A DNA stretch of 64,000 nucleotides from Babesia bovis T2Bo (taxonomy: Eukaryota > Apicomplexa > Aconoidasida > Piroplasmida > Babesiidae). The notes below the pieces were generated by a model. The model ran no database searches and had not been told where the DNA came from. It saw only the letters and a list, made by a program, of their open reading frames with translations. Made by a program: the position numbers and the translations under genes. The stretch lies in the NCBI RefSeq assembly GCF_000165395.2, contig NC_010574.1, positions 1,488,001 through 1,552,000 on the forward strand, read 5' to 3'. Positions 35,741 through 46,353 of the stretch are shown here, piece by piece (within the stretch, counting starts at the first letter, position 1; each line of letters opens with the position of its first letter).

Positions 35741-36779
35741 TGGCAAAGTAGTGGCGCCTTCGGCGCGATAACTAGGGATAATGTAGATATGTTCATCAAA
35801 AGTTACATGGAAGTTTAGTATAAAAGTAGTAGCTGTTAGGGATGGTGATGTGGATAGGGTTACAGAGTGTTTTCTTAGAGTTACGTAGCACTGTTAGTAA
35901 AGGTTTCGTAGTGATTTTATTAAAATTTTCATCGTATATTCAGTAAAGGTTAAGTACTGGTTTTGGTAGAGGTTTCATAAAAGTTTGGTTGCACTTTTGC
36001 CGAAAGTTCTATAAGGGCGCCTTCGGCGCAACTGTGCCCTAGGGGTAGTGATAGTGCTAGGGAGAATGTAGCCAGACGTTTGGTAAAGGTTTCATAGAAG
36101 TTTAGTATAAAAGTAGTAGCTGTTAGGGATGGTGATGTGGATAGGGTTACACAGTGTTTTCATACAGTTAGACCGTAGTGATACCTATAGTGTATTGTAG
36201 TGGTCTTCTAAGTAAAAATTTGGTAGCACTTTTGCTGAAAGTTCTATAAGGGCGCCTTCGGCGCAACAGTGCCTTAGGGGTGGTCATGTGGAGTAATGGT
36301 GTAGTAGGTCCGACGGAGAATTACTCTAGAAATGTTAGTAAAGGTGTCGTAATGTATTAATAGCCGCTATGGTAAAACTCCAGTAGCATTGTTAGTAAAC
36401 ATTTCGTAGTGATTTTATTAAAATTTTCATCGTATATTCAGTAAAAGTTTAGTAGTGGTTTTGATAAAAGTTTCACAAAAGTTTAGTAATAGTTTTGGTG
36501 AATATTTGGTATAACTTTGGCAAATGTTTCACAGAAAAGTAGTAGCACTTTTGGTGAATGTTTGGTATAACTTTGGTAAAAGTTTCATAGAACGTTAGTG
36601 GCACTTTTGGTAAAAGTTTAGTATAACTTTGGCAAATGTTTCACAAAAGTTTAGTAATTGTTTTGGTGAATGTTTGGTATAAAAGTAGTAGCTGTTGGGG
36701 GTGGTATATGGATGAGATTACAGAGTGTATTGATTGGATTTTCGTAGCAATGTTGGTAAAGGACTCATAGAGTTTTGGT
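35741..36779. repeat. AT-rich repeat field derived from ves intron sequence
   Basis: Over 1 kb is built from degenerate copies of units such as TTTTGGTAAAAGTTTCACAA and GTATAAAAGTAGTAGCTGTT, with two GC hairpins. The same units make up the last intron of the beta-type gene (35263-35405) and the stretches before 42505, 46010 and 46565. An orphan intron end (GTGGAGTAATGGTGTAGTAG, near 36290-36309) is followed by a short unrelated tail. The field therefore looks like decayed, duplicated ves introns. No ORF is supported in it. Confidence 0.75.
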
Positions 36780-37058
36780 GCAGTGATCAACGGAGATAGT
36801 ACCAGTCCCCTCACCAATCTCCTCTCCCAGGTCGGCCAACTCCAATACGACATACGGCTCCCTTGGATCTTTGTACTGACCATGGCGTGGCTAGTAGCAG
36901 TACTCTACCTAGCCTTTGGTGCCATATGGCCACTGGACTGGACACATATGAGGTCGCATTGGTTACGTGGTGGAGAACACCAGTGGCAGTGTATGTGGTA
37001 TAAGGTGATGACGGGGAGGAAGGGAATGGAACTGGTGGAGTATTTTGGTAGAAAATAG
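36780..37058 (+). pseudogene. Orphan 3' end of an alpha-type ves gene
   Basis: This 279-bp open segment encodes only the last 90 or so residues of an alpha-type VESA1: PLTNLLSQVGQLQYDIRLP, the transmembrane helix PWIFVLTMAWLVAVLYLAF, and the tail LRGGEHQWQCMWYKVMTGRK. It matches the ends of the genes at 27179 and 50979. It starts abruptly after the AT-rich repeats with no start codon or upstream exon, and it is immediately followed by a GC hairpin. It is a fragment, either a relic or a short conversion donor. Confidence 0.85.
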
Positions 37059-37073
37059 TGGCGCCTTCGGCGC

Positions 37074-39584
37074 AACGGTGCTAAATGATATACACTAGTG
37101 TCACACACAATATATAGTAGCGCTATAGGTAGTGATCCTATAATGGGCATTAAAAGCCTACACATTCCGGTGAAACCAGTGCATTAAGCAGTGCTAATAC
37201 AGAGTGACTGGGATATCTATGGAAGGCTGGAGTTAGTCCACTGAGCAGCTACTGATAGCCCTTCCACGGTACCACACACATTCAAATTTACCCAGTGGGT
37301 TCCATGACATGGCAGTGACGTTATATAGAGTATTGTGACTACATTAGGTCATATAGTGACCATGAAAGACCAAGTGACCAACATATTGCTAGTAACTATC
37401 ACTATACCTTATGGCTACAGTCCACTAGGGAATCCTACCTGTGGTGTATCCAGAGTACATTGTCATTGGGTGTCCATAAATTAGTACATTACGCCATAGA
37501 GCACTATAGATGTCACGTATATGGTTCACCATTTTATGTAATAGTTCCACAGTCACAGTGACCCAGGAATTACCACTGGGATGGAATTACATGGTTCACA
37601 GGGTCGGAACTGCTAGTAAACGAAGCTCCTTTTAGTGAGCAGCCCTTTGGGGCTATAATATGTTATGGGTAGCATATCTTATCTAATGCCAGTCCATGAA
37701 GCTATGTCTAGCGAGTAGTCTTTTCAGCTATACTGTCTAGATGGAAGACATTCTAATGGGTGACTGACATTATGATGTATTCCAGGTAGGGATGGTTCAT
37801 CACTAGTGGTGGGACAGATTTGGGAGTCAGTGGTGGTGTATGATTAGTATTAATTTATGGAGTGCCTGGAGAGGGATATGGAGGTGGGAGTGAAAGGCGT
37901 TACAGTTATTAGCGTGTCCTGGCTTTAAACGAACTACAGAGTTGCGTTAATGAGCTACGAAAAGTGTAACTCCTGAAGAATAACTGGTACAACACGTGAT
38001 ACATATAACTGGTCTATTATTCAGTACTGGTTACTACACAATATGGTACAGGCTAATGCATCGAAAATCGTAGATTATGATAAGAATGGGTGCTGCTTGG
38101 TAGATCCATGTTGACCTAGTGCCACATTCCAGAAGGGTTTGTTTTTCCATCTCTATATTTATCCTAGGAACCCAAGCTACATTTTGCCTTTAGCAGTTGG
38201 TGAATTCTGCTGAGCATGTGGCACTTTGCAAAATTAAGTCGTCTGACAGACTAATCGAGCTAGGTATTGCTGAAATCAGTGATGTACTACTACATGAAGT
38301 TACTATTGAAATAAGCCACTTACTAATGAAACAAGTTACGTGACACCATAGCAAGTTCTACAACATGTAGCCTTTTGCGTTCATAGAATATATACGTTTT
38401 CCAATGTGCATATTCATGGTAACGTGTTATTCATGTATGTTAGGAATGTAATGACACAGTGGAAGCATCTTTGATATGATTGATTAACAATGCTTTCACT
38501 GTTGTATCAAATAGTCAAGGTGTTCTACTAGGAGCCTTTATTAACGCTTCATATAGGTCGATTTAGAGTGTCCAATTGCATGTTAAAATTTTAACGTGGA
38601 CGTTCCCATGAGTCTGTATGTGGGAAGCATGTAGCACACTGGAATCAAGTCAATGATTACAGTCGTAAAGTATCAACAATGACGATACTGGGTATTTATA
38701 GAGAAAATGATAGCAGCATTTTATGCTAGGTAATAATTTGCTATAATACAGTCGCTATATTATCTATGTTAGTTCTTTCTTGGGTGTTATTTCATCCAAC
38801 AAATGTGATTATTCATATGAAGAAATCGCATATAGATCGCTTTTGTGTATATTCCAATAGAGAACACATGACTGTGAATATTGGCTAAAGTTGGATAGGA
38901 AGATTAAGGCAGAGCGCTGAATAATGCTAGAGTACAAGCACTTGGTACCATTCATACAGTATCTTCCAAAGAGTTACTAGAGAAGCTTATTCATTTATGG
39001 GACCTTTGTTTTTAAGGGTGCACACGATTCATTGGTTACCAGTAATGTTAGTCGTAACGCAGATAGTAGCATTGTAAGAGTACTGATACAAACATCATTG
39101 GACGTGATACAGCATAATGCATGTCTGTAAGGTATAACCAGTTGTACCATAGTAGTATATTTGTGAACATCTATTGGACCATATCTATGCTAGATATTGG
39201 CCAGGAAAGCGACTAGAGGAAATCAATTCTATATATGCCTCATATAGTACTTGTGGCTGTCCACATAATTCTCTGCCGGCAGAATTAGTGTAGTTTCCTA
39301 TGAGCAATGAAGAGTGGATTGTCAATACATACATCGATACCACTCAAGAGAAAGTAACATTAAATAAAGAGTAGTGTAATACCAGTGTAGTGTCTAGAGG
39401 ATATTGCCACACGGTCTATTGCACTATAGTTATCCCAAATACACCACCATACCTATGGGAAATCATGTAGCGACAACTATTGTAGAGAAGTATATTCCGA
39501 GGTAACGCATGTACTATGAATGGGGGGCATGACAACAATTATGTCTAACAGTTAGCCATCTCACTCCCTACTAACTTTATCAAG
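37074..39584. other. Gene-free stretch inside the ves island
   Basis: This is 2.5 kb with no ORF of note on either strand and no ves repeat beyond its left edge. Its AT content is higher than that of the ves coding DNA. Nothing in it is identified. Confidence 0.5.
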
Positions 39585-40013
39585 ATGGTAGCTCATAGAA
39601 TGTTATGGAAGCTCTGTGTAGTTGTGGCCTTCGGGCTCTCTGCCACTGTCACTGCTACTGATGTAGCCCAGGAACAACCCAAGAAGGAAGAATTGAAGAG
39701 TGGATCATTACGTAAGAATGGCGAGTCTACCACTAAACGTCAAGAGGTACCTGAACCAACAAAGACTGACACTAAAGAAGACACTGATCCAAAAGGGCCA
39801 TCTAAATTTTCTGTAGAGTGGTATTTGTTACCTAAACCCATAAACAGAGCAACTCTACGTGACATTTTGCCATGGAATTTACAAAACTCTGTGCCAAAGG
39901 ATTGTAATGAGCCAATATTGCCTGTTATTGAGAAGAAAATTAGGAAGTATTTCTCATGGGTTGAGCAAAAGCCGGAGTCAAGGGGTGCACTATTATATTG
40001 TACCGGTTGGTAA
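39585..40013 (+). CDS. SmORF-like secreted protein, one repeat, probably shortened
   Basis: This single exon encodes 142 residues. A signal peptide (MVAHRMLWKLCVVVAFGLSA) leads into a conserved ATDVAQEQPKKEE segment, a Lys/Thr/Glu-rich linker, and one copy of a roughly 50-residue unit: VEWYLLPKPINRATLR, ILPW, VPKDCNEPI, EKKIRKYF. A second unit starts (EQKPESRGAL) but ends at a stop after a few residues. The paralogue at 40928 has three units. B. bovis has a SmORF family of small secreted proteins interspersed with ves genes. Position, size and signal peptide fit this family; function is unknown. The early stop may be a truncation. Confidence 0.75.
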   Translation: MVAHRMLWKLCVVVAFGLSATVTATDVAQEQPKKEELKSGSLRKNGESTTKRQEVPEPTKTDTKEDTDPKGPSKFSVEWYLLPKPINRATLRDILPWNLQNSVPKDCNEPILPVIEKKIRKYFSWVEQKPESRGALLYCTGW

Positions 40014-40927
40014 TTTATAAACCGTTCATCTTTTTGACGACAATGGATTTATCATAATCTCATAGTACGTAGACGTCTGTATGCTGCTATATTTCCACAC
40101 ATAGATATGTATATTTTGTTATATAATATCGTGTGGCTAACTGTAGTACTTAGTCCCGTTTAGTTATCTCAACTATATAGTGCATACATGTAGTTGGTAC
40201 CCAAAAGAAATTTACCTCCTAACAGCAACATGATAACCCATACTATAATGCGATATGTCACGCTGCCTTCTTAATGTTACTGTTTGCTAAATTAAAAAGG
40301 TGCTCTCAATCTACAACGTGATATTACCATGCATTATGGCATATATATAAATGAATCGTCATTCTTCGACGAGGTATCTTTGTGACATCACTTCTCAGCT
40401 TAACACGTCATTATATCGTTGTTTATATTGTGATACAATTTGGATATGCACATAATACGTGATGGATCTAGCTTGGAATATGTTTCCATAGTGGATAACA
40501 ACAGATCTTAAGTGGGTATGATACTGTAGTGGTATATACAACGTACTAACACGTTGATAACGGGACACAATAGCACATGGTGAGGTGGCAACTTGTCTAT
40601 CATGCCGTTGAGATATACAGATTGCGACACTCATGTCAACGGGAGTATGGAAATTGTCATATCTGAGTTCCTGTTGGTTATATTTATTTGAAAGGCCACT
40701 GTCCAGTACTGGTCTGTATAGATCCTGTATGAGTATTGATCTGATCGCTGTCTGACAATAAGCGAGCCAGAGTAATTTCATTTTACATAGATAGATACTA
40801 AACAGTACCTTATAAAACTACATAGAAGAGCAATCCCTAAGATTCTGGCACCTCTACCATACCTGGGGCATTACAATAACCATACATTCAGCAGTTACGG
40901 TTCTCACTCCCTACTAACATTATCAAG
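40014..40927. other. Intergenic between the two SmORF-like genes
   Basis: This is 0.9 kb of AT-rich DNA. The 60 bp before each SmORF-like ATG share a similar sequence (CTCACTCCCTACTAAC, then ATCAAGATGGTAGC), which points to duplication of the gene together with its proximal promoter. Confidence 0.5.
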
Positions 40928-41653
40928 ATGGTAGCCTTCAACATTTTATGGAAGCTCTGTGCAATTGGGCTCTCTGCCACGGCCACTTCCAGTGATGTTG
41001 CTCAGGAGCAACCCAAGAAGGAGTCTTTCTTAAGCAGATTCTTCGGTAAGAAAGAGGAAGCTAAGACTCAACCTGTGGAAGTACAGGAAAGAGATAATAC
41101 TGACGGTAAAGAAGATATTGAAACTGGAGAGCCACCCAGGTACTCTGTTGAATGGCATTTATTACCCAAGCCGGAAAATAGAGCCGCTTTACGTAGTTTT
41201 TTGCCACGAAGTTTATCCAGGAAAGTTCCAGAGGACTGTAATGAACCAATAGGGCCTAAATTGGAAAAACAAATTAGGAACTATTTCTCACTCTATGGCG
41301 TTGAATGGTTTCTGTTACCTGAGCCGGAAAGCAGAGCTGCCTTACGTAAAGCATTACCAAGCGATATAGCAAAAGACGTTCCAGAGGACTGCAACAAGCG
41401 AATGTGGTGTGGACTAGAGGAATATATTTTCAAGTTTTTCAAAATTTATGCCACTGGATGGTATCTGTTACCCGAGCCAGAAAGCAGAGCTGCATTACGT
41501 TACGTCCTGCCACGGAGTTTGGCTAAATACGTTCCAGAGGACTGTAATGAACCAATAGATCCTGAGGTGGAAAACGAAATTAGAGAGTTTTTCTCAAAGA
41601 CATTCCAAAAACAGAGAAAAAATATTGAATTTTTGGGCGGTCACATGTTTTGA
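40928..41653 (+). CDS. SmORF-like secreted protein with three 50-residue repeats
   Basis: This single exon encodes 241 residues. The signal peptide (MVAFNILWKLCAIGLSATAT) is followed by SSDVAQEQPKKESFLSRFFG and an acidic linker. Three tandem units begin near residues 74, 124 and 174. Each unit reads VEW.LLP.PE.RAALR...LP, then VPEDCN, then a charged E..I..FF helix. One Cys per unit is conserved in the VPEDCN motif. There is no transmembrane helix after the signal, so the product is likely secreted. Lying between the complete ves pair and the truncated ves copies, it fits the ves-associated SmORF family. No biochemical function can be assigned. Confidence 0.8.
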   Translation: MVAFNILWKLCAIGLSATATSSDVAQEQPKKESFLSRFFGKKEEAKTQPVEVQERDNTDGKEDIETGEPPRYSVEWHLLPKPENRAALRSFLPRSLSRKVPEDCNEPIGPKLEKQIRNYFSLYGVEWFLLPEPESRAALRKALPSDIAKDVPEDCNKRMWCGLEEYIFKFFKIYATGWYLLPEPESRAALRYVLPRSLAKYVPEDCNEPIDPEVENEIREFFSKTFQKQRKNIEFLGGHMF

Positions 41654-42504
41654 TATGGTTAATCACAAATATTGTAATATCTTCGCGAAAACAAAGTCAT
41701 CATAATGTCATACTCTATAGACATCCGTGACAGCCTATATTTATACATTTTTAATAGTTTATACGATTATCTGCTACACTATATTAACACATATCCTTTA
41801 TTACTCCACACCACTTTAACATATGCTAACCTCACCAAGACCATCACCCAGTAGATCCATAGACCCTCTGTACTGCTGCATTGATAGCACTGATCATTAG
41901 CACACATAGACTCCTCTGTTATGGCCCAGTATGCTACAGCACAATAACCACGGTATCCATAGTATCCCATTGAAGTGACTTCGTTATAGAGTACTGTACA
42001 ACAGTGATATTCAGTGTTAGTACTACAATATGCTTCCCCTAGAGTATACATCACACTCTCCACTAGTACATATCACTACCTCTATCAGGATATCCACAGT
42101 GGTCACTACAAGAGTCCAGGAAGTGATTTACTAAATACTTGATTATTGTACAAAGCAATGTTATGAGGATAACTTACTGCCTATCAAGTGCCATCACTAC
42201 TTTTCAAGCCACTAGGTTATGCCCCATCATTGGTGGGTTGCCCTAGCATCCTAAAAACCCCACCAGGGTAACTCCAACATAAATAGGGCCCCCACTAAAC
42301 AGTCCTTTGTGAGGGGACATTGTCTATAGTAATGTTCAGAATAAAGGCAGTGTTGGTGACAGTTTAGTAGTAACAATGGTGGATGTTTGTTAGGAATTTT
42401 ATGGAAGATCAGTAGCAAAGTTAGTGAAAGTTTTATAGAAGTTCAGCAGCACTTTTGCTGAATGTTTAGTATAAAACTAGTTGTTGTTCGGGGTAGTGAA
42501 GAAA
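41654..42504. other. Spacer upstream of the truncated beta-type gene
   Basis: This is 0.85 kb with no supported gene. It holds the left arm of a long inverted repeat (42240-42331) and, from about 42400, AT-rich ves-intron units (GAATGTTTAGTATAAAACTA) that run up to the broken start of the beta-type copy. Confidence 0.5.
42240..42331. repeat. Inverted repeat, left arm, flanking the beta-type pseudogene
   Basis: The reverse complement of this segment aligns with 46793-46880 at roughly 80-85% by eye. Both contain the blocks ATGTCCCCTCACAAAGG, GTTAGTGGGGG (or TTTAGTGGGGG) and CCCTGGTGGGGTTTTTAG in the same order. The two arms enclose the whole truncated beta-type gene. Confidence 0.8.
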
Positions 42505-45500
42505 GGTTACCGAGGTCATAAAGGCACTGATAGACCAGTTGGCCCAAGGACTGCAGAAGTGGGTTGGGTGGCAGGAAAAAGGAGATGAGTGTTGTCTTAA
42601 GGGAGATAGTGGTGGACAAAGTACGGGTATAGGAAAAGGATGCATACACGGTGCTGCTGGCAGCAACGGAAAGTGTTGTAACAAAGATGGCGATCGTCGT
42701 ACTCCATGTGCTAATGATGAGTGTCAGCATTGTGGTATTAGTCCCAGCTATAACAAGTGTGGCATCAGTGTCAATGATATCAATAACAAATGCTACCTCT
42801 CGTCTTACAAAAGACACAATGGTGACCCCAATAGTGTACCCAGTGGAGACTACTACTGGCCCACCATATCCAGTGACTCCACTAAGGTCCACCTCCTGGC
42901 CCGTATTTTCCTAGGGTCAGTATGTCTCATCTGGAGTGGACTCAGTCAGTTGGGGTTCCTAACGGGTGGGAGTGGCAATGATAGGTGGAGCAAGGAAGGA
43001 AAGCTACATGAGGAGACTAAGGGTCTCGGCTCATTCATGGCGGCCATGGGCTACGACCTGGATAGGTTGAATCAGGGAGCTCCAGGTGAGTACTGCCCAG
43101 GGTGGTCATGTGGACTTATGGTGTGGTAGATAAAGGAGGAGAGTTTGTGCAAACATTGTTGACGAATACTGTGGGATGGAAGGATCTCAGTAATGGCACC
43201 AATTCAAGTAAGTCCACCTCCTCTGTAGTACCAATGTTCCCTAGAGAGTGTAGCTGAGTACTACAGTAGTATCTATGAAAAAGCCAAGGAGGCTGCCAAG
43301 AGTACTACTGAATCCATTTGTAAGGAGTACCCCCTATTGGTACTCCACATCCTGGCCAGTGGGTACTTCAGGGCAGGCAGTGCCGGGGCCAAGGGTATCA
43401 CGCCGCCGGCGAAGCCGGCCACTAGTACTGACGGTGCTAGTGATGCCAAAAAGGACACTACCTCTCCCAGGAAGCCTAGGACCATCCGGGAAATCCTCTA
43501 CTGGTTAAGTGCATTGCCCTATAGTCAGGGGTACAGAGACCTGGTAGAGAGGATGGGAGATAAGACGGATCAGGTTACCCAGGGGAACTCTGAGGATAAA
43601 AAGGGCCAGATAGAGCTGTACGATACCAGTGCTGCTAAGGCTAGTACCTCCCTCAAGAGGAATGACATTACTCACTACCTAATGGCCGCCTGTGGCTACT
43701 GCCCACTGGTACTCATCGGTATCCAGGGGACCATAGAGAAGGAGGTGGACAAGGCACAGCCGGCACAAGCACAAGGTGAGTCACATAGACAGAGCTCTAT
43801 AGGGGCGCAACAGTGCCCTAGGGGTAGTCATGTGGACTTATGGTGTGGTAGGTAGTGCTCCAGCTGCTCCTGTTGCGGAAAAGAAGTGTCCCAAGCATAA
43901 GGAAGATCGTAATCACAGATGCGATCCTAAAAATATAAAGGAACCAGCAGCCCAAGCAGCGGGATCTTCCGCTGCACCAGCTCCCGGCGGACAACAACTC
44001 AAGGAAGGTGAGGTCTGCTACGGCGGGTACCACCTGGAAGCAAAGGATTTTGGTAAGTACCCTGGCAGTACTAGTCAGTGACACCATGTGTAGGCCCCCT
44101 CCATGGGATGTACGCCAATGGGCTCTTTGGCTTCCAGATGGACGGCTCTCCCGCCCAGTGCCTGGACCAACTGAGGGTATATGTCTACCACTGCTTCTAC
44201 CAGCTCTATTTCCTGAGGAAGCAGTGTAAGGTGGGAGTGGAGAGTGGAGCTGTGCTGGGATGGAAAAGTTGTAGGTATGGTAGTGGACTTGATGGCGCCG
44301 GGAAAGAGAACTGGATTTGTCAAAAATCAAGTAAGTATTGCAGACATTGTTCTATAGTATTCACCATATGGTTTTCATCTGAAATAATGATGTAGCAGGT
44401 ACCAGTAATGGGAAGTGTAATTGTCATAGTAGCACTAAATCGCCACTCATGTTATTCCTTTGTGATTCAGTTGAACATATGCATTGTGGATTGACAAAGG
44501 GCAAGGGTGTGAATGATTATCCCGAAATTGATGACCACATTGAAGCCAAGGATACTATTCAACCTCCACACTTTGGCAAACCACCCAAACACTGCCCAGT
44601 ACCTATGGGTTGGCAATCAGAGAGTACTGGTAGTAGCACTAGCGGTGGTCAAATCAGAGAAAACCACTTCAAAGGTACGTCCCAGTACTCTATATGGCAC
44701 CCCTAAGGCACTGTATATATACACTAGGGGCACCCCCTGGGCGCCACAGTGACCAATAGTGACTCATGGTATGCACAGATTTGACCAAGGGTACCCATAA
44801 GCAGTCACCACTAGATCCTCCGTTAGGTACGTCCCACCCTAGTTCTATAAGGGCGCCTTGGTAGTCACATGGACTCATCGTGTAGCAGGCAAGTACCCTG
44901 TACACTGCACTGGGAATACACTATCTTATCTCCTGGAGTACTACTGTGACCCAGACAAGTGCTCTAGTGGCACCCTAGTGGTACTACTGAGACTACTGGC
45001 ATGTATTACTCCCACAGTGCCACGGACTCTGGGTGACCTCTTTGGGTTCTATTACTATATAGTCTACATTGGGGGAAACCAGGGTGGTGGTGGTGGTAAA
45101 AAGGAGGTGTATACGAAGCTAGGAGATTTAGAAAAAGAGGTGCTGCTCCATATGGGTAAAGATAATAAAGTGGTCGAGGCACTAACCACATGGAGTGGTA
45201 AGTATACATACAGGGAGTAGTGGCCGTCTAGTACTATAAGGGCGCGCCGTATAGAGATAGCACCTGACAGTGTCCGTTAGGGTGGCGCGCACTGGTAGTG
45301 TATAGGGTAGTGACGTAGTGTAATGGAGTAGTACCACTAACAGTGGCTCATGGTGGTGTAGGTGGTGGAAGTGGATGTACTAGTGGTTGTAAGGACACAC
45401 TAAGGTGTCTATATGGCGATAAAGGCACTGGTCAATGCTCTCACTATTTATCTCCTCTGAGTGGTCAGCAGTATGGCCAGTTGAGTCCCTTGATGGCGGG

Positions 45501-46353
45501 GACCTACCTGTCATGGTTGGTCTATTTGATAGAGGGGTTCCATGATGGACTAGAGGGATTGGCAAAGGATTATAGGAATATAGTGTGCAAAGATGAAGGG
45601 TGTGGTACGAGTAAGTTCTAGTGCTATATAAGGGCGCCTTCGGCGCAACTGTGTCATATGGATTCATGGTGTAGTAGGTGTGGGAGGAGGTGCTGGTGGA
45701 TGTAGTGGAGATACATGTAAAGCAGGAAGTCACGGTACTACGTGCAGTGGTGGTGGTAATACCGGAGTCTGTCAGTGTCCCTCTGTGGTATCTTGTACCG
45801 GGGTACTACCGGGGTACTACCGGTGTTGTACAAGTATGGCTTTGGGTATGGTAACGTAGAGACGTTGCACAACGGTAAAGGTAAGTTGTGATACAGTAGT
45901 ATGGATAGTGTAGAGAGAGTGTAGTAGTATAGTTGGTAAAAGTTTCACAAAAGTTTAGTGTAAAAGTAGTAGCTGTTAGGGGTAGTAATATGGAGTAACT
46001 CTGTAGTAGGTGCTGGTAGTACACAGAAGAAGCAGTGTCACCATTTCCTGGAGACCCTGACAAAGGTCCTAACAGGGGATCACCTCAAGACAGGTGGCAC
46101 CAGTGGAGGCCTCCACCACGAAATAAATAAGCTCATCTACACCACCAGGCTGCCCTGGATCTTTGTACTGACCCTAGCGTGGCTAGTAGCAGTGCTCTAC
46201 CTAGCCTTTGGTGCCATATGGCCACTGGACTGGACACATATGAGGTCGCATTGCAGAGGATGGTTTAGGAAGGGTAGTCTGAGTCCATGGGAAGTACTGA
46301 TGGTGGGAAAGAAGAAGGGGAGGGGGATACTAGAGTTTTTTGGTAAGACATAG
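42505..46353 (+). pseudogene. Beta-type ves gene, 5'-truncated and frameshifted
   Basis: Homology to the complete beta-type gene begins abruptly at TEVIKAL within exon 2, so exon 1 with the ATG and about 70 codons of exon 2 are missing. The exons are about 42505-43085, 43130-43207, 43245-43775, 43852-44052, 44094-44330, 44399-44674, 44889-45197, 45362-45610, 45678-45880 and 46010-46353. It has one intron more than the complete copy (45198-45361). All introns are phase 1. Exon 45678-45880 is 203 nt: 192 plus an 11-nt tandem duplication (45800-45810 repeated at 45811-45821) that shifts the frame and leads to a stop before the transmembrane exon. It cannot make a full VESA1 but could donate segments. 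Confidence 0.88.

Noticed and set aside
40395..40781. 128-codon open frame on the minus strand between the SmORF-like genes
   Set aside because: No signal peptide, domain or conserved pattern; composition is that of AT-rich intergenic DNA, and no paralogue is seen in the island.
41779..42063. 94-codon Cys/Tyr-rich minus-strand frame with a hydrophobic C-terminus
   Set aside because: Some protein-like features, but no second copy, no leader and no splice support; considered a chance ORF.
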